In this document: positions 8,045 through 14,686 of the stretch, one piece after another
Position numbering within the stretch: the first letter of the stretch is position 1
Layout of the letters: every line of letters starts with the position of its first letter
Assembly: GCA_902760345.1 (NCBI GenBank)
Contig: CACWFY010000001.1
Coordinates: forward strand, 124,001-188,000
Direction of reading: 5' to 3'
DNA: 64,000 bases
Origin: an uncultured Bacteroidales bacterium
GTDB lineage: Bacteria; Bacteroidota; Bacteroidia; Bacteroidales; Bacteroidaceae
Notes under the pieces: model-generated
The model's input: the letters and a program-made list of their open reading frames with translations, nothing else
What the model was told of the DNA's origin: nothing
The model's database searches: none
Translations under genes and position numbers: made by a program

Positions 8045-9023
8045 AATAGTACTGCATGGTGCAGCAATGCAGACTGCCATGCTGCTTAATCACGGCCCGG
8101 CAGTCAATACCAACAATTTCCCTGTCAGGAAAAGCCTCACCGATAGTGCGCAGAGCCTCTGCGTCGAGGTCGGGCTGGTTATAAGTGGGCACCAGCACAG
8201 CCCCGTTGATAACCAAGTAGTTGGCATAGGTGGCTGGCAGACGCTCACCTTCGTCGTAGACGGGGCGGGGCAGAGGCAACTTCAACAAACGATAGGGCTT
8301 ACCGTCCAGCGTCCTCAGTGCCTGCAGTTCCTGTTCCATGAGCGCCAAATCCGGATGGTCTTCGTCGCCCCCAGTATATAATAAGGTGTCGTCAGGACAG
8401 ATGCGCACCAGCGTGTCGATGTGTCCGTCAGTATCGTCACCCATAAGACTGCCGTGCTCCAGCCAGACAATGCGCTCGGCACCTAAGTATGTTTTCAGCC
8501 TTTCTTCAATCTCCTGTCGTGACAGCGGCTGGTTGCGGTGGGGTGCCATCAGACAGCACGACGTCGTGAAGATAGTGCCCTTGCCGTCGCTTTCTATACT
8601 GCCGCCCTCCAGCACAAAATCCAGATGGTCTTCGTATGTGCCTTTTACCAAGCCCTGCTCGTAGAGGTGGCGATTGATCTGGTTGTCAAGCGTCGCCTCG
8701 AACTTCTCACCCCAGCCGTTGAAGCAAAAGTCAAGGAGAATGGGTGATGGCTGATGGGTGATGGGTGATAGCTCTTCCACTGTGATGAAGCCGTGGTCTC
8801 TTGCCCATGTGTCGTTGGAAGTAATGGGTGTTAGGTGATGGGTGAGGGGTGATGGGAGGTGAGTCCCCTCTGGTGCAACAATCAACAAACCTTCGCGCTT
8901 GCTGATTTCGCGTGCCATCTCTTCATAGACAGCCGTGATGTCTGCCAATATGGGTGCCCAGTCAGTGGCCTCGTGAGGCCACGTCAACTGCACCATACTC
9001 TGTGGTTCCCATTCAGCGGGCAT
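8043..9023 (-). CDS. aguA: Agmatine deiminase
   Basis: Cytoplasmic PAD-superfamily hydrolase converting agmatine to N-carbamoylputrescine plus ammonia; 326 residues from the start used here. Family motifs: TWPHEATDW, NDTWARDHGF, FVLEGGSIESDG, HGSLMGDDTDGHIDTLVR and the C-terminal active-site Cys region GSLHCCTMQYY. An earlier in-frame ATG at 9044 is only 3 nt after the -7 box, so MPAEWEPQS at 9023 is the likelier start. Two low-complexity tracts (8741-8770 and 8823-8862, GGGTGAT-type units) are translated as proline/threonine/histidine-rich stretches around NDTWARD; these loops are not expected in the family. Forms an operon with aguB downstream. Confidence 0.93.
   Translation of the reverse strand: MPAEWEPQSMVQLTWPHEATDWAPILADITAVYEEMAREISKREGLLIVAPEGTHLPSPLTHHLTPITSNDTWARDHGFITVEELSPITHQPSPILLDFCFNGWGEKFEATLDNQINRHLYEQGLVKGTYEDHLDFVLEGGSIESDGKGTIFTTSCCLMAPHRNQPLSRQEIEERLKTYLGAERIVWLEHGSLMGDDTDGHIDTLVRICPDDTLLYTGGDEDHPDLALMEQELQALRTLDGKPYRLLKLPLPRPVYDEGERLPATYANYLVINGAVLVPTYNQPDLDAEALRTIGEAFPDREIVGIDCRAVIKQHGSLHCCTMQYY
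8741..8770. repeat. Tandem tract inside aguA (1)
   Basis: GGGTGATGG / CTGATGGGTGATGGGTGATA units, translated on the minus strand as part of LSPITHQPSP in AguA. Confidence 0.8.
8823..8862. repeat. Tandem tract inside aguA (2)
   Basis: ATGGGTGTTAGGTGATGGG-type units, translated on the minus strand as SPLTHHLTPIT just before the conserved NDTWARD motif. Confidence 0.8.
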
Positions 9024-9047
9024 GCGTCGTTTTCTTGCAATCATGTT

Positions 9048-9056
9048 GCAAAAGTA
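9048..9056 (-). promoter_or_regulatory. aguAB promoter -7 element
   Basis: TACTTTTGC on the minus strand. The first in-frame ATG follows after only 3 nt, which argues for the second ATG at 9023 unless the mRNA is leaderless. Confidence 0.55.
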
Positions 9057-9062
9057 TAAAAA

Positions 9063-9089
9063 TAATTCGTATAATTCGTGTAATTCGCG
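9063..9089. repeat. Three 9-bp direct repeats in the aguA/ABC divergent promoter region
   Basis: TAATTCGTA, TAATTCGTG and TAATTCGCG in direct succession between the two divergent -7 boxes. They could be an operator or another member of the short tandem tract family. Confidence 0.7.
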
Positions 9090-9098
9090 GATTTTTTA

Positions 9099-9107
9099 TA
9101 CTTTTGC
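9099..9107 (+). promoter_or_regulatory. Promoter -7 element of the ABC-like ATPase gene
   Basis: TACTTTTGC, 8 nt before the ATG at 9116. Confidence 0.5.
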
Positions 9108-9115
9108 GGTTGATT

Positions 9116-9580
9116 ATGATGATAGAATTGCACGATGTGACCATCGGACAGCTGATAAAAGGGCTGTCGGCAACCGTTGACGACGGACAAACGGTGTGCT
9201 TCTCGGGTGCTCAGGGCGCAGGGAAGACCACGCTGTTGCGTGCGCTGTTGGGCTTTATTCCTATTGATGGTGGCCATATCAGTATTGATGGTGAACTGCT
9301 GACGCCCCAGTCTGCACCGTACTTCCGGCGCTTTATGGCTTATGTGCCCCAGCACCTCTCCGTGCCTGACGGCTATGATAAGGTGCCTACCGACTATGTC
9401 CTGCTGGTTCAGCAGGCGGTGCTCTCGGGCAAGCCGATACTCGTGATTGATGAGCCACCATATCCCCTTGACGACAATGCCCACGAGGCTGTCGAGCGTC
9501 TGCTGGCGCAGGCATCCCAGCGTGGCGCTACCATTGTGGCAGCAGGTGCCTTGACCACTCCTAACGTGATATGCCTATGA
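9116..9580 (+). CDS. Minimal ABC-type ATPase lacking the LSGGQ signature
   Basis: A 154-residue protein with an ABC ATPase fold: Walker A GAQGAGKTT (about residues 32-40), Q-loop region YVPQHLS, Walker B PILVIDEPP and a D-loop-like LDDNAHE. Normal ABC domains are 210-240 residues. Here the helical segment between the Q-loop and Walker B is shortened to roughly 35 residues and no LSGGQ-like signature is visible. There is no clear switch His either. The start at 9116 follows the promoter; longer upstream frames run into aguA. Its stop overlaps the start of a small membrane protein (ATGA at 9577), so the two probably work together. A reduced ATPase rather than a classical transporter subunit; function unknown. 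Confidence 0.7.
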   Translation: MMIELHDVTIGQLIKGLSATVDDGQTVCFSGAQGAGKTTLLRALLGFIPIDGGHISIDGELLTPQSAPYFRRFMAYVPQHLSVPDGYDKVPTDYVLLVQQAVLSGKPILVIDEPPYPLDDNAHEAVERLLAQASQRGATIVAAGALTTPNVICL

Positions 9581-9846
9581 AGATCTTTTATATCATAGTA
9601 TTGCTGGCTGTCTTCGTGTGGAAGGGCTACTATGCCGGGAAACGTGGCATCAATACCTGGCGAAAGGACCGCATGCAGCACGACTCGCTACGCGAATACT
9701 TGTTGGGCAATGGTGCTACTGAGTGGCAATCGCTATGGCCGTTCTATCGTCATGCCCTGCAACGCTCACTGTTGCCCCTATTGTCCATGTGGCGCCTGTG
9801 GCTGGTGCTGCTGGCCTTCGGACTATTGATATGGTGGCTTGCTTAG
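9577..9846 (+). CDS. Small two-helix membrane protein, partner of the ABC-like ATPase
   Basis: An 89-residue protein with one membrane helix at the N-terminus (IFYIIVLLAVFVW) and one at the C-terminus (LWLVLLAFGLLIWWLA), separated by a charged, aromatic-rich loop with KRGINTWRKDRMQHDSL. The start at 9577 gives a four-base ATGA overlap with the ATPase stop, a hallmark of translational coupling; an alternative ATG lies at 9571. No family recognised. The pairing with a minimal ATPase suggests a small membrane complex, but the sequence does not say what it transports or regulates. Confidence 0.7.
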   Translation: MKIFYIIVLLAVFVWKGYYAGKRGINTWRKDRMQHDSLREYLLGNGATEWQSLWPFYRHALQRSLLPLLSMWRLWLVLLAFGLLIWWLA

Positions 9847-9890
9847 ATGTTAGAAAGTGTTTTTTCTGCAAAAAAAATCAGGAACGGCGT

Positions 9891-9921
9891 TTTGTAGTTC
9901 CTATTTTTTTTGTACCTTTGC
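9891..9921 (+). promoter_or_regulatory. Promoter of purF-like gene
   Basis: TTTG at 9891-9894, an 18-bp spacer and TACCTTTGC at 9913-9921, 42 nt before the ATG. Confidence 0.65.
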
Positions 9922-9963
9922 ACCCCATAAAGGTATTATTGACACACAAAAGGTAAAAACATT

Positions 9964-11442
9964 ATGGGTGGCTTCTTTGGCACAATCTCTACAAAGGACT
10001 GCGTAAACGACTTGTTTTACGGGACTGACTACAACTCGCACTTAGGAACAAAACGCGCCGGAATGGTGACTTTCAATGAGGAAAGTGGTTTTCACCGCTC
10101 TATCCACTCGTTGGAGCGCCAGTATTTCCGCTCCCGTTTTGAAGACGAACTCGACAGCTTTCGTGGCCATCAGGGCATAGGCGTCATCAGCGATACCGAC
10201 CCACAGCCCATCATCGTCAATTCGCACCTGGGACGCTATGCGGTGGTCACCGTTGCCAAGATCAACAACCTACGCGAGATTGCCGACGAACTGCTGAAAC
10301 AGCGTATGCACTTCAGCGAGATGTCTGCCAACAATATCAACCAGACGGAGCTGGTGGCCCTGCTCATCAATATGGGCAACTCGTTTGTCGAGGGCATCAA
10401 CCGCGTCTACCAGAAGATTGAGGGTTCGTGCTCGATGCTCATCCTTACTGAGGACGGCATCATTGCCGCACGCGACTTTCTGGGACGTACACCTATTGTC
10501 ATTGGTAAGAAGTCCATTCACCGCTTGTCGCCCATCGGTACTGACGAGCACATCGAGGGATATGCTGTCTCCAGTGAGACGACGAGCTTCCCCAACCTCG
10601 ACTACAAGGTGCTGCGCGACGTTGGTCCAGGCGAAATCGTCAAGCTCAAGGCTGACGGCATAGAGGTGTTGCAGAAGCCGTTCACCCGTTGTCAGATATG
10701 TTCGTTCCTGTGGGTGTACTATGGATTCCCCGCCAGCGACTACGAGGGCATCAATACCGAGTATGTCCGCGAGAAGAATGGTCGTCTGTTGGGCGAGAAA
10801 GATAACGACGTCGAGGCCGACCTTGTGTGTGGCATTCCCGATTCAGGTGTAGGTATGGCGCTGGGCTATTCTGAGGGTAAGAAGGTACCCTACAAGCGTG
10901 CTGTGCTGAAGTATACGCCGACGTGGCCACGCTCGTTTACCCCTGGCAACCAGAACCGCCGCGACCTCGTGGCTAAGATGAAGCTCATCCCTAATCCCGC
11001 CATTCTGAAAGGCCAGCGTATCGTGTTCTGCGACGACTCCATCGTTCGTGGCACGCAGTTGCGCGACAATGTGCGTACCTTCTTCGAAAATGGTGCCAAG
11101 GAAGTGCACGTCCGCATCTCCTGTCCCCCGCTGGTCTATGGTTGTCCGTTCATCGGCTTCACGTCGTCGAAGAGCGACCTCGAGCTTATCAGCCGTCGTA
11201 TCATTCGCGACTTCGAGGGCGACGACCACAAGAACCTCACAGAGTATGCCAAGACGGGTACGCCCCAATACGAACGTATGGTGAAGGAGATAGCCCGTCG
11301 ACTGGGACTGACCAGCCTGAAGTTTGCCACCATCGAAGACCTGATAGCGTCTATCGGACTGCCTAAAGACAGCATCTGTACCCACTGTTTCGATGGCTCC
11401 AGCTATTGTCACGAGAAGGACAACGAGAAGTGGTTTACATAA
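9964..11442 (+). CDS. Amidophosphoribosyltransferase-like protein without the N-terminal Cys nucleophile
   Basis: A 492-residue PurF homologue. PurF makes 5-phosphoribosylamine from PRPP and glutamine using an N-terminal Cys glutaminase. Here the protein begins MGGFFGTIS instead of MCG, so the nucleophile is absent, although the rest of the Ntn-like domain (YNSHLGTKRAGM, IVNSHLGRYAVV) is recognisable. The phosphoribosyltransferase PRPP loop is intact (IVFCDDSIVRGTQLRDN). Cysteines that bind the Fe-S cluster in Bacillus-type PurF appear kept (FTRCQIC, ISCPPLVYGC, ICTHCFDG). It may use free ammonia, or act on another substrate. A regular PurF elsewhere in the genome would be expected. Monocistronic, with its own promoter and terminator. 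Confidence 0.85.
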   Translation: MGGFFGTISTKDCVNDLFYGTDYNSHLGTKRAGMVTFNEESGFHRSIHSLERQYFRSRFEDELDSFRGHQGIGVISDTDPQPIIVNSHLGRYAVVTVAKINNLREIADELLKQRMHFSEMSANNINQTELVALLINMGNSFVEGINRVYQKIEGSCSMLILTEDGIIAARDFLGRTPIVIGKKSIHRLSPIGTDEHIEGYAVSSETTSFPNLDYKVLRDVGPGEIVKLKADGIEVLQKPFTRCQICSFLWVYYGFPASDYEGINTEYVREKNGRLLGEKDNDVEADLVCGIPDSGVGMALGYSEGKKVPYKRAVLKYTPTWPRSFTPGNQNRRDLVAKMKLIPNPAILKGQRIVFCDDSIVRGTQLRDNVRTFFENGAKEVHVRISCPPLVYGCPFIGFTSSKSDLELISRRIIRDFEGDDHKNLTEYAKTGTPQYERMVKEIARRLGLTSLKFATIEDLIASIGLPKDSICTHCFDGSSYCHEKDNEKWFT

Positions 11443-11465
11443 AAAGGAATAATTAAAAAAGTATA

Positions 11466-11502
11466 AAAACGGCGGATTCCCCATGTAGTCCGCTGTTTTT
11501 TT
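11466..11502 (+). terminator. Terminator of purF-like gene
   Basis: AACGGCGGA and TCCGCTGTT arms (one G-U pair) followed by seven T residues. The T run merges with the promoter of the next gene. Confidence 0.75.
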
Positions 11503-11504
11503 CG

Positions 11505-11513
11505 TACCTTTGC
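11505..11513 (+). promoter_or_regulatory. nif3-like gene promoter -7 element
   Basis: TACCTTTGC, 22 nt upstream of the GTG start at 11536. Confidence 0.6.
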
Positions 11514-11535
11514 AGTCTAATTTCATTTTAGAAGC

Positions 11536-12321
11536 GTGAAAATACGACAAGTGCTCGACGCCCTTGAACAGTTCGCGCCTCTGCCCTTGCAGGAAAGCTG
11601 GGACAATGCTGGCCTGCAGTTGGGACTGACGGAGGCGGAGGTTTCAGGGGCATTATTGTGTCTGGACGTCAACGAACAAATCATTGACGAGGCCATTCGT
11701 CGTGGCTGCAACCTCGTGGTGAGCCACCATCCGTTGCTGTTCCGCGGACTGAAGCAAATTAGCGGTGCCGACTATGTGCAGCGTAGCGTCATCAAGGCCC
11801 TGAAGAACGACATTGTGGTGGTGTCGCTGCATACCAATATGGACAATGCCCAGGGTGGCGTCAATTGGAAGATTGCTGAGCGCTTGGGACTGCAGGGCTG
11901 CCAGTTCTTCGCCCAGAAGATGGTCGACGGCATGGAGGCTGGCAGTGGCGTAGTAGGGGAGTTGCCCTCAGCGCTGGATGCCCGTGCCTTTATTGAACTG
12001 GTGAAACAGCAGTTTGGCGTGCAGTGCGCCATGTGCAACGAGTTGCTCGAGCGTCCTATCCGCAAGGTGGCCATCTGTGGTGGCGCTGGCGATTTCCTGT
12101 TACCCGATGCTGTGGCGCAGGGTGCCGACGCGTTTATCACGGGCGAGATGCACTACCATCAGTACTTTGGCTACGAGCAGCGCATCCAGCTGTGCGTCAT
12201 TGGTCACTACCAGTCGGAGCAGTACACCAGCGAGATTTTCCGCGACATCATCCAGAAGGAGTGTCCTGGTGTCACGACTTGCATTGCCGAGACCTGCACC
12301 AACCCCATCGTTTACCTTTAG
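11536..12321 (+). CDS. Nif3-like dinuclear metal centre protein (DUF34/YbgI family)
   Basis: A 261-residue member of the NIF3/YbgI/YqfO family, which forms ring-shaped hexamers with a di-metal site and has been linked to GTP cyclohydrolase I-like and metal-related roles, without an agreed reaction. Ligand motifs are visible: VVSHHPLLFRG (two His), LHTNMDNAQGGVN and, near the C-terminus, AFITGEMHYHQ and IGHYQSEQ. The start is GTG at 11536, placed just after the promoter. It is followed after about 50 bp by the zinc-ribbon coiled-coil gene, a conserved pairing in Bacteroidetes as far as I recall. The family assignment is secure; its substrate is unknown. Confidence 0.9.
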   Translation: MKIRQVLDALEQFAPLPLQESWDNAGLQLGLTEAEVSGALLCLDVNEQIIDEAIRRGCNLVVSHHPLLFRGLKQISGADYVQRSVIKALKNDIVVVSLHTNMDNAQGGVNWKIAERLGLQGCQFFAQKMVDGMEAGSGVVGELPSALDARAFIELVKQQFGVQCAMCNELLERPIRKVAICGGAGDFLLPDAVAQGADAFITGEMHYHQYFGYEQRIQLCVIGHYQSEQYTSEIFRDIIQKECPGVTTCIAETCTNPIVYL

Positions 12322-12360
12322 TCGAAACATCGAAACTTCGAAACATCGAAATAACGAAAA
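12322..12360. repeat. Four 8-bp direct repeats (TCGAAACA type)
   Basis: TCGAAACA, TCGAAACT, TCGAAACA, TCGAAATA in direct succession immediately after the nif3-like stop and before the next ATG. Same layout as other short tracts in the window. Confidence 0.75.
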
Positions 12361-12373
12361 AATAGTAAGAATT

Positions 12374-13234
12374 ATGGCAAAGAAAGATCCTACAGACCTG
12401 TCAGTAGAAGAGCGCCTGAAAACCCTCTATCAACTGCAGACCACGCTGTCGTCTATCGACGAGAAGCGTGCCCTCAGAGGTGAGCTGCCTCTGGAAGTAC
12501 AAGACCTGGAAGACGAGATTGAAGGTCTGACCACCCGTATCGAGAAGATTCAGTCGGACATCAACGACTTCGATCGTGCTGTGTCACAGAAGAAGGGCGA
12601 GATTGAGACGGCTAAGGCCAGCGTTGAGCGCTATAAGGCCCAGCTCAACGAGGTAAAGAACAACCGCGAGTACGACACGCTGTCGAAGGAAATCGAGTTC
12701 CAGGAGTTGGAAATCGAGCTCTGCAACAAGAAGATCAAGGAGGCCAACATCCGTATTGAAGAGAAGAAGGCCGAGCTGGCTCAGAACCAGGAAATCATCG
12801 ACGATCGCCGTCAGGCTCTGGAGATGAAGAAGGGCGAGCTCGACGAGATCATGGAAGAGACCCGCGCCGAGGAAGAAAAGCTGAAGGCTAAGGTCAAGGA
12901 GCTGGAAATCAAGATTGAGCCCCGTCTGCTCACCTCGTTCAAGCGTATTCGTAAGAATGCCCGCAACGGACTGGGTATCGTCTACGTGCAGCGTGATGCC
13001 TGCGGTGGTTGCTTCAACAAGATTCCGCCCCAGCGTCAGCTCGACATCAAGATGCACAAGAAGATTATCGTCTGCGAGTATTGCGGACGCATCATGATTG
13101 ACCCCGAACTGGCTGGTGTCAAAATTGAGAGCGCTGCTCCTGCTGCAGAGAAGAAGACGCGCAAGCGCGCCATTCGCAAGACTGTCAAGAAGGACGACGC
13201 TGCTGAAACTGTCGACGTTCCCGAGGAGGCATAA
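12374..13234 (+). CDS. Coiled-coil protein with C4 zinc ribbon (zf-RING_7 type)
   Basis: A 286-residue protein made of a long, charged helical hairpin (about residues 20-190, rich in E, K, Q and heptads) followed by a C4 zinc ribbon (DACGGCFNKIPPQ and IIVCEYCGRIM, four Cys). A basic, alanine-rich tail (KKTRKRAIRKTVKK) follows. This domain set is that of the widespread zf-RING_7 family, which is often encoded beside Nif3-like genes and has been proposed to bind nucleic acid or ribosomes. ATG at 12374 is used because the longer frame runs into the previous gene out of phase. Ends with a good terminator. Confidence 0.88.
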   Translation: MAKKDPTDLSVEERLKTLYQLQTTLSSIDEKRALRGELPLEVQDLEDEIEGLTTRIEKIQSDINDFDRAVSQKKGEIETAKASVERYKAQLNEVKNNREYDTLSKEIEFQELEIELCNKKIKEANIRIEEKKAELAQNQEIIDDRRQALEMKKGELDEIMEETRAEEEKLKAKVKELEIKIEPRLLTSFKRIRKNARNGLGIVYVQRDACGGCFNKIPPQRQLDIKMHKKIIVCEYCGRIMIDPELAGVKIESAAPAAEKKTRKRAIRKTVKKDDAAETVDVPEEA

Positions 13235-13252
13235 AGCGAAAGACTTAAAAGA

Positions 13253-13284
13253 GAAAGGCTCGCCAGTTGGCGAGTCTTTTTTTA
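13253..13284 (+). terminator. Terminator after zinc-ribbon gene
   Basis: Stem GGCTCGCC / GGCGAGTC with loop AGTT and seven T residues. Confidence 0.85.
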
Positions 13285-13291
13285 TGGTCGT

Positions 13292-13912
13292 CTACTCAAT
13301 GCAGTGCATCAGGAAGTCGACGGCACCGTTGACGCCAAACTTGCGGACGTCCAGCGAGATGTCGTAGTTGCAGGCATCCGTCCAGTCGCGCCCCGTAAAC
13401 GTCTTGGTATAGAGCTCGCGGCTGAAGTCGTTGTCGACAATCATGGCTGCGGCGTCCTGCTCGCTGATGTCGTATTTCTCGGCAATGCGACGCTTGCGGC
13501 AGTCCAGGCTGGAGTGGATGAAAATCTTCAGCGCATTGGGCTCGTCGGCAAAGATGTCGAAGCCGCAGCGTCCGATGATGACGCACGACTCCTCCTTGGC
13601 AATCTGGCGGATAGCCTCTGCCTGTGCACGAAACAGCGCATGGCTGGTCTGGTCTTTCTCCTGCCCGTTATATTCGGCATGTGCCATGTAGGTGCGGTAG
13701 AAATTTGTGAAGTCGTCGCGCCACAGCGGGTTGCGTAGCTCAATCTTCTCCACAGCCTCCTCTACAGCATTCATGCGCGAGGCCACTGCGTTCAGTATCT
13801 GCTTGTCAAGCAGCTTCACTCCGAGCCGTCGGGCCAGCTCCATTCCAATCTCGTGGCCTCCAGTGCCAAACTGGCGACTGATGGTGATAACAAATCTTTC
13901 CTTGCTGTTCAT
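13292..13912 (-). CDS. Cytidylate kinase-like family protein
   Basis: A 206-residue P-loop kinase of the Cytidylate_kin2 family. The N-terminal phosphate-binding region reads ITISRQFGTGGHEIG instead of the canonical cytidylate kinase loop, which is characteristic of this family. Other features are the segment ESCVIIGRCGFDIFAD and the arginine-rich CRKRRIAEKYDIS lid-like part. It may phosphorylate a nucleotide or related metabolite; the exact substrate is not known for the family. Transcribed alone from a TATCTTTGC promoter at 13950-13958. Converges on the zinc-ribbon gene. Confidence 0.85.
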   Translation of the reverse strand: MNSKERFVITISRQFGTGGHEIGMELARRLGVKLLDKQILNAVASRMNAVEEAVEKIELRNPLWRDDFTNFYRTYMAHAEYNGQEKDQTSHALFRAQAEAIRQIAKEESCVIIGRCGFDIFADEPNALKIFIHSSLDCRKRRIAEKYDISEQDAAAMIVDNDFSRELYTKTFTGRDWTDACNYDISLDVRKFGVNGAVDFLMHCIE

Positions 13913-13949
13913 AGTCTTAGTATTTTTTAGATAATGCGTTAACTTTGTT

Positions 13950-13958
13950 GCAAAGATA
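13950..13958 (-). promoter_or_regulatory. Promoter -7 element of cytidylate kinase-like gene
   Basis: TATCTTTGC on the minus strand, 37 nt before the start at 13912. Confidence 0.55.
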
Positions 13959-14022
13959 CGAAATTATCCTGATAATTGCAAGTTTTTCGACGACTAATTT
14001 TCGTCAAATCACGCTGTCGAAA

Positions 14023-14670
14023 TCAGTTCTCGTCCCAGTCATCCACCTGGAAGTAGTAGTCTTCCTGTGCTGTCGGATCGTAGTCGCTCCAGTAGTTGAA
14101 GAAGTCCTGCGCTTGCGGCGGCTGGTCGCCCTGCACCTCATGGAAGAAACGCTCCACGTGCTGACGCTCGACGGCCTCGTCGCGCAGTGCCACAAAGTAG
14201 TCGCGCATGCTGTCCCAGTCTGAGTCGTATTTCTCATAGAACAAGCCGTCGTACCACCCGTCACCAGCCCAGTATGCCCAGCTGTCGCGCCCTTGGGCGT
14301 CCGACAGCTTCAGGCTACGCTCCACCTCGTCTATCCGCCTGCCGATGATCTCGCAGATGCCGTCGGAGATCACATCCTTCAGACGTACACGCTCAGTGTT
14401 AAACCATACGTCAATCCAGTCGTCATAGTCCTTCGCGTGAATCTGGTGCAACGTGAATTTCCATATCTTCAGTGCCCACATGGGGTGGTGGGCTTCTGCA
14501 CACAGATTGCCGAGCATCAGACCTTTCTGCCCCTTTCGTCCACAGCTCGACGCACAGCGTATGGGGTGTATCTCGCGGTTCACCAGTTCTTTCAGCAGCC
14601 GTGCCTCCAGATAGGTCACGGCGCCATCGGGCATGCATCGGCACACCCTGTCGATTATTCGTCTTCTCAT
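14023..14670 (-). CDS. Uncharacterised protein, second gene of AAA+ operon
   Basis: A 215-residue soluble protein I do not recognise. It is rich in aromatic and acidic residues towards the C-terminus (WAYWAGDGWYDGLFYEKYDS, then FFNYWSDYDP and a terminal YYFQVDDWDEN). The N-terminal part is basic (MRRRIIDRVCRC, ASSCGRKGQKG) with several Cys but no regular zinc-finger spacing. No signal peptide or membrane helix. It starts 16 bp after the AAA+ gene on the same strand, so it is probably made with it and could be a client, adaptor or regulator of the ATPase. Confidence 0.7.
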   Translation of the reverse strand: MRRRIIDRVCRCMPDGAVTYLEARLLKELVNREIHPIRCASSCGRKGQKGLMLGNLCAEAHHPMWALKIWKFTLHQIHAKDYDDWIDVWFNTERVRLKDVISDGICEIIGRRIDEVERSLKLSDAQGRDSWAYWAGDGWYDGLFYEKYDSDWDSMRDYFVALRDEAVERQHVERFFHEVQGDQPPQAQDFFNYWSDYDPTAQEDYYFQVDDWDEN

Positions 14671-14686
14671 AACGTTTCGCGTTTTT

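Noticed and set aside
9116-9846. Complete ABC transporter
   Set aside because: The ATPase has no LSGGQ and the partner has only two helices; no permease of normal size is adjacent.
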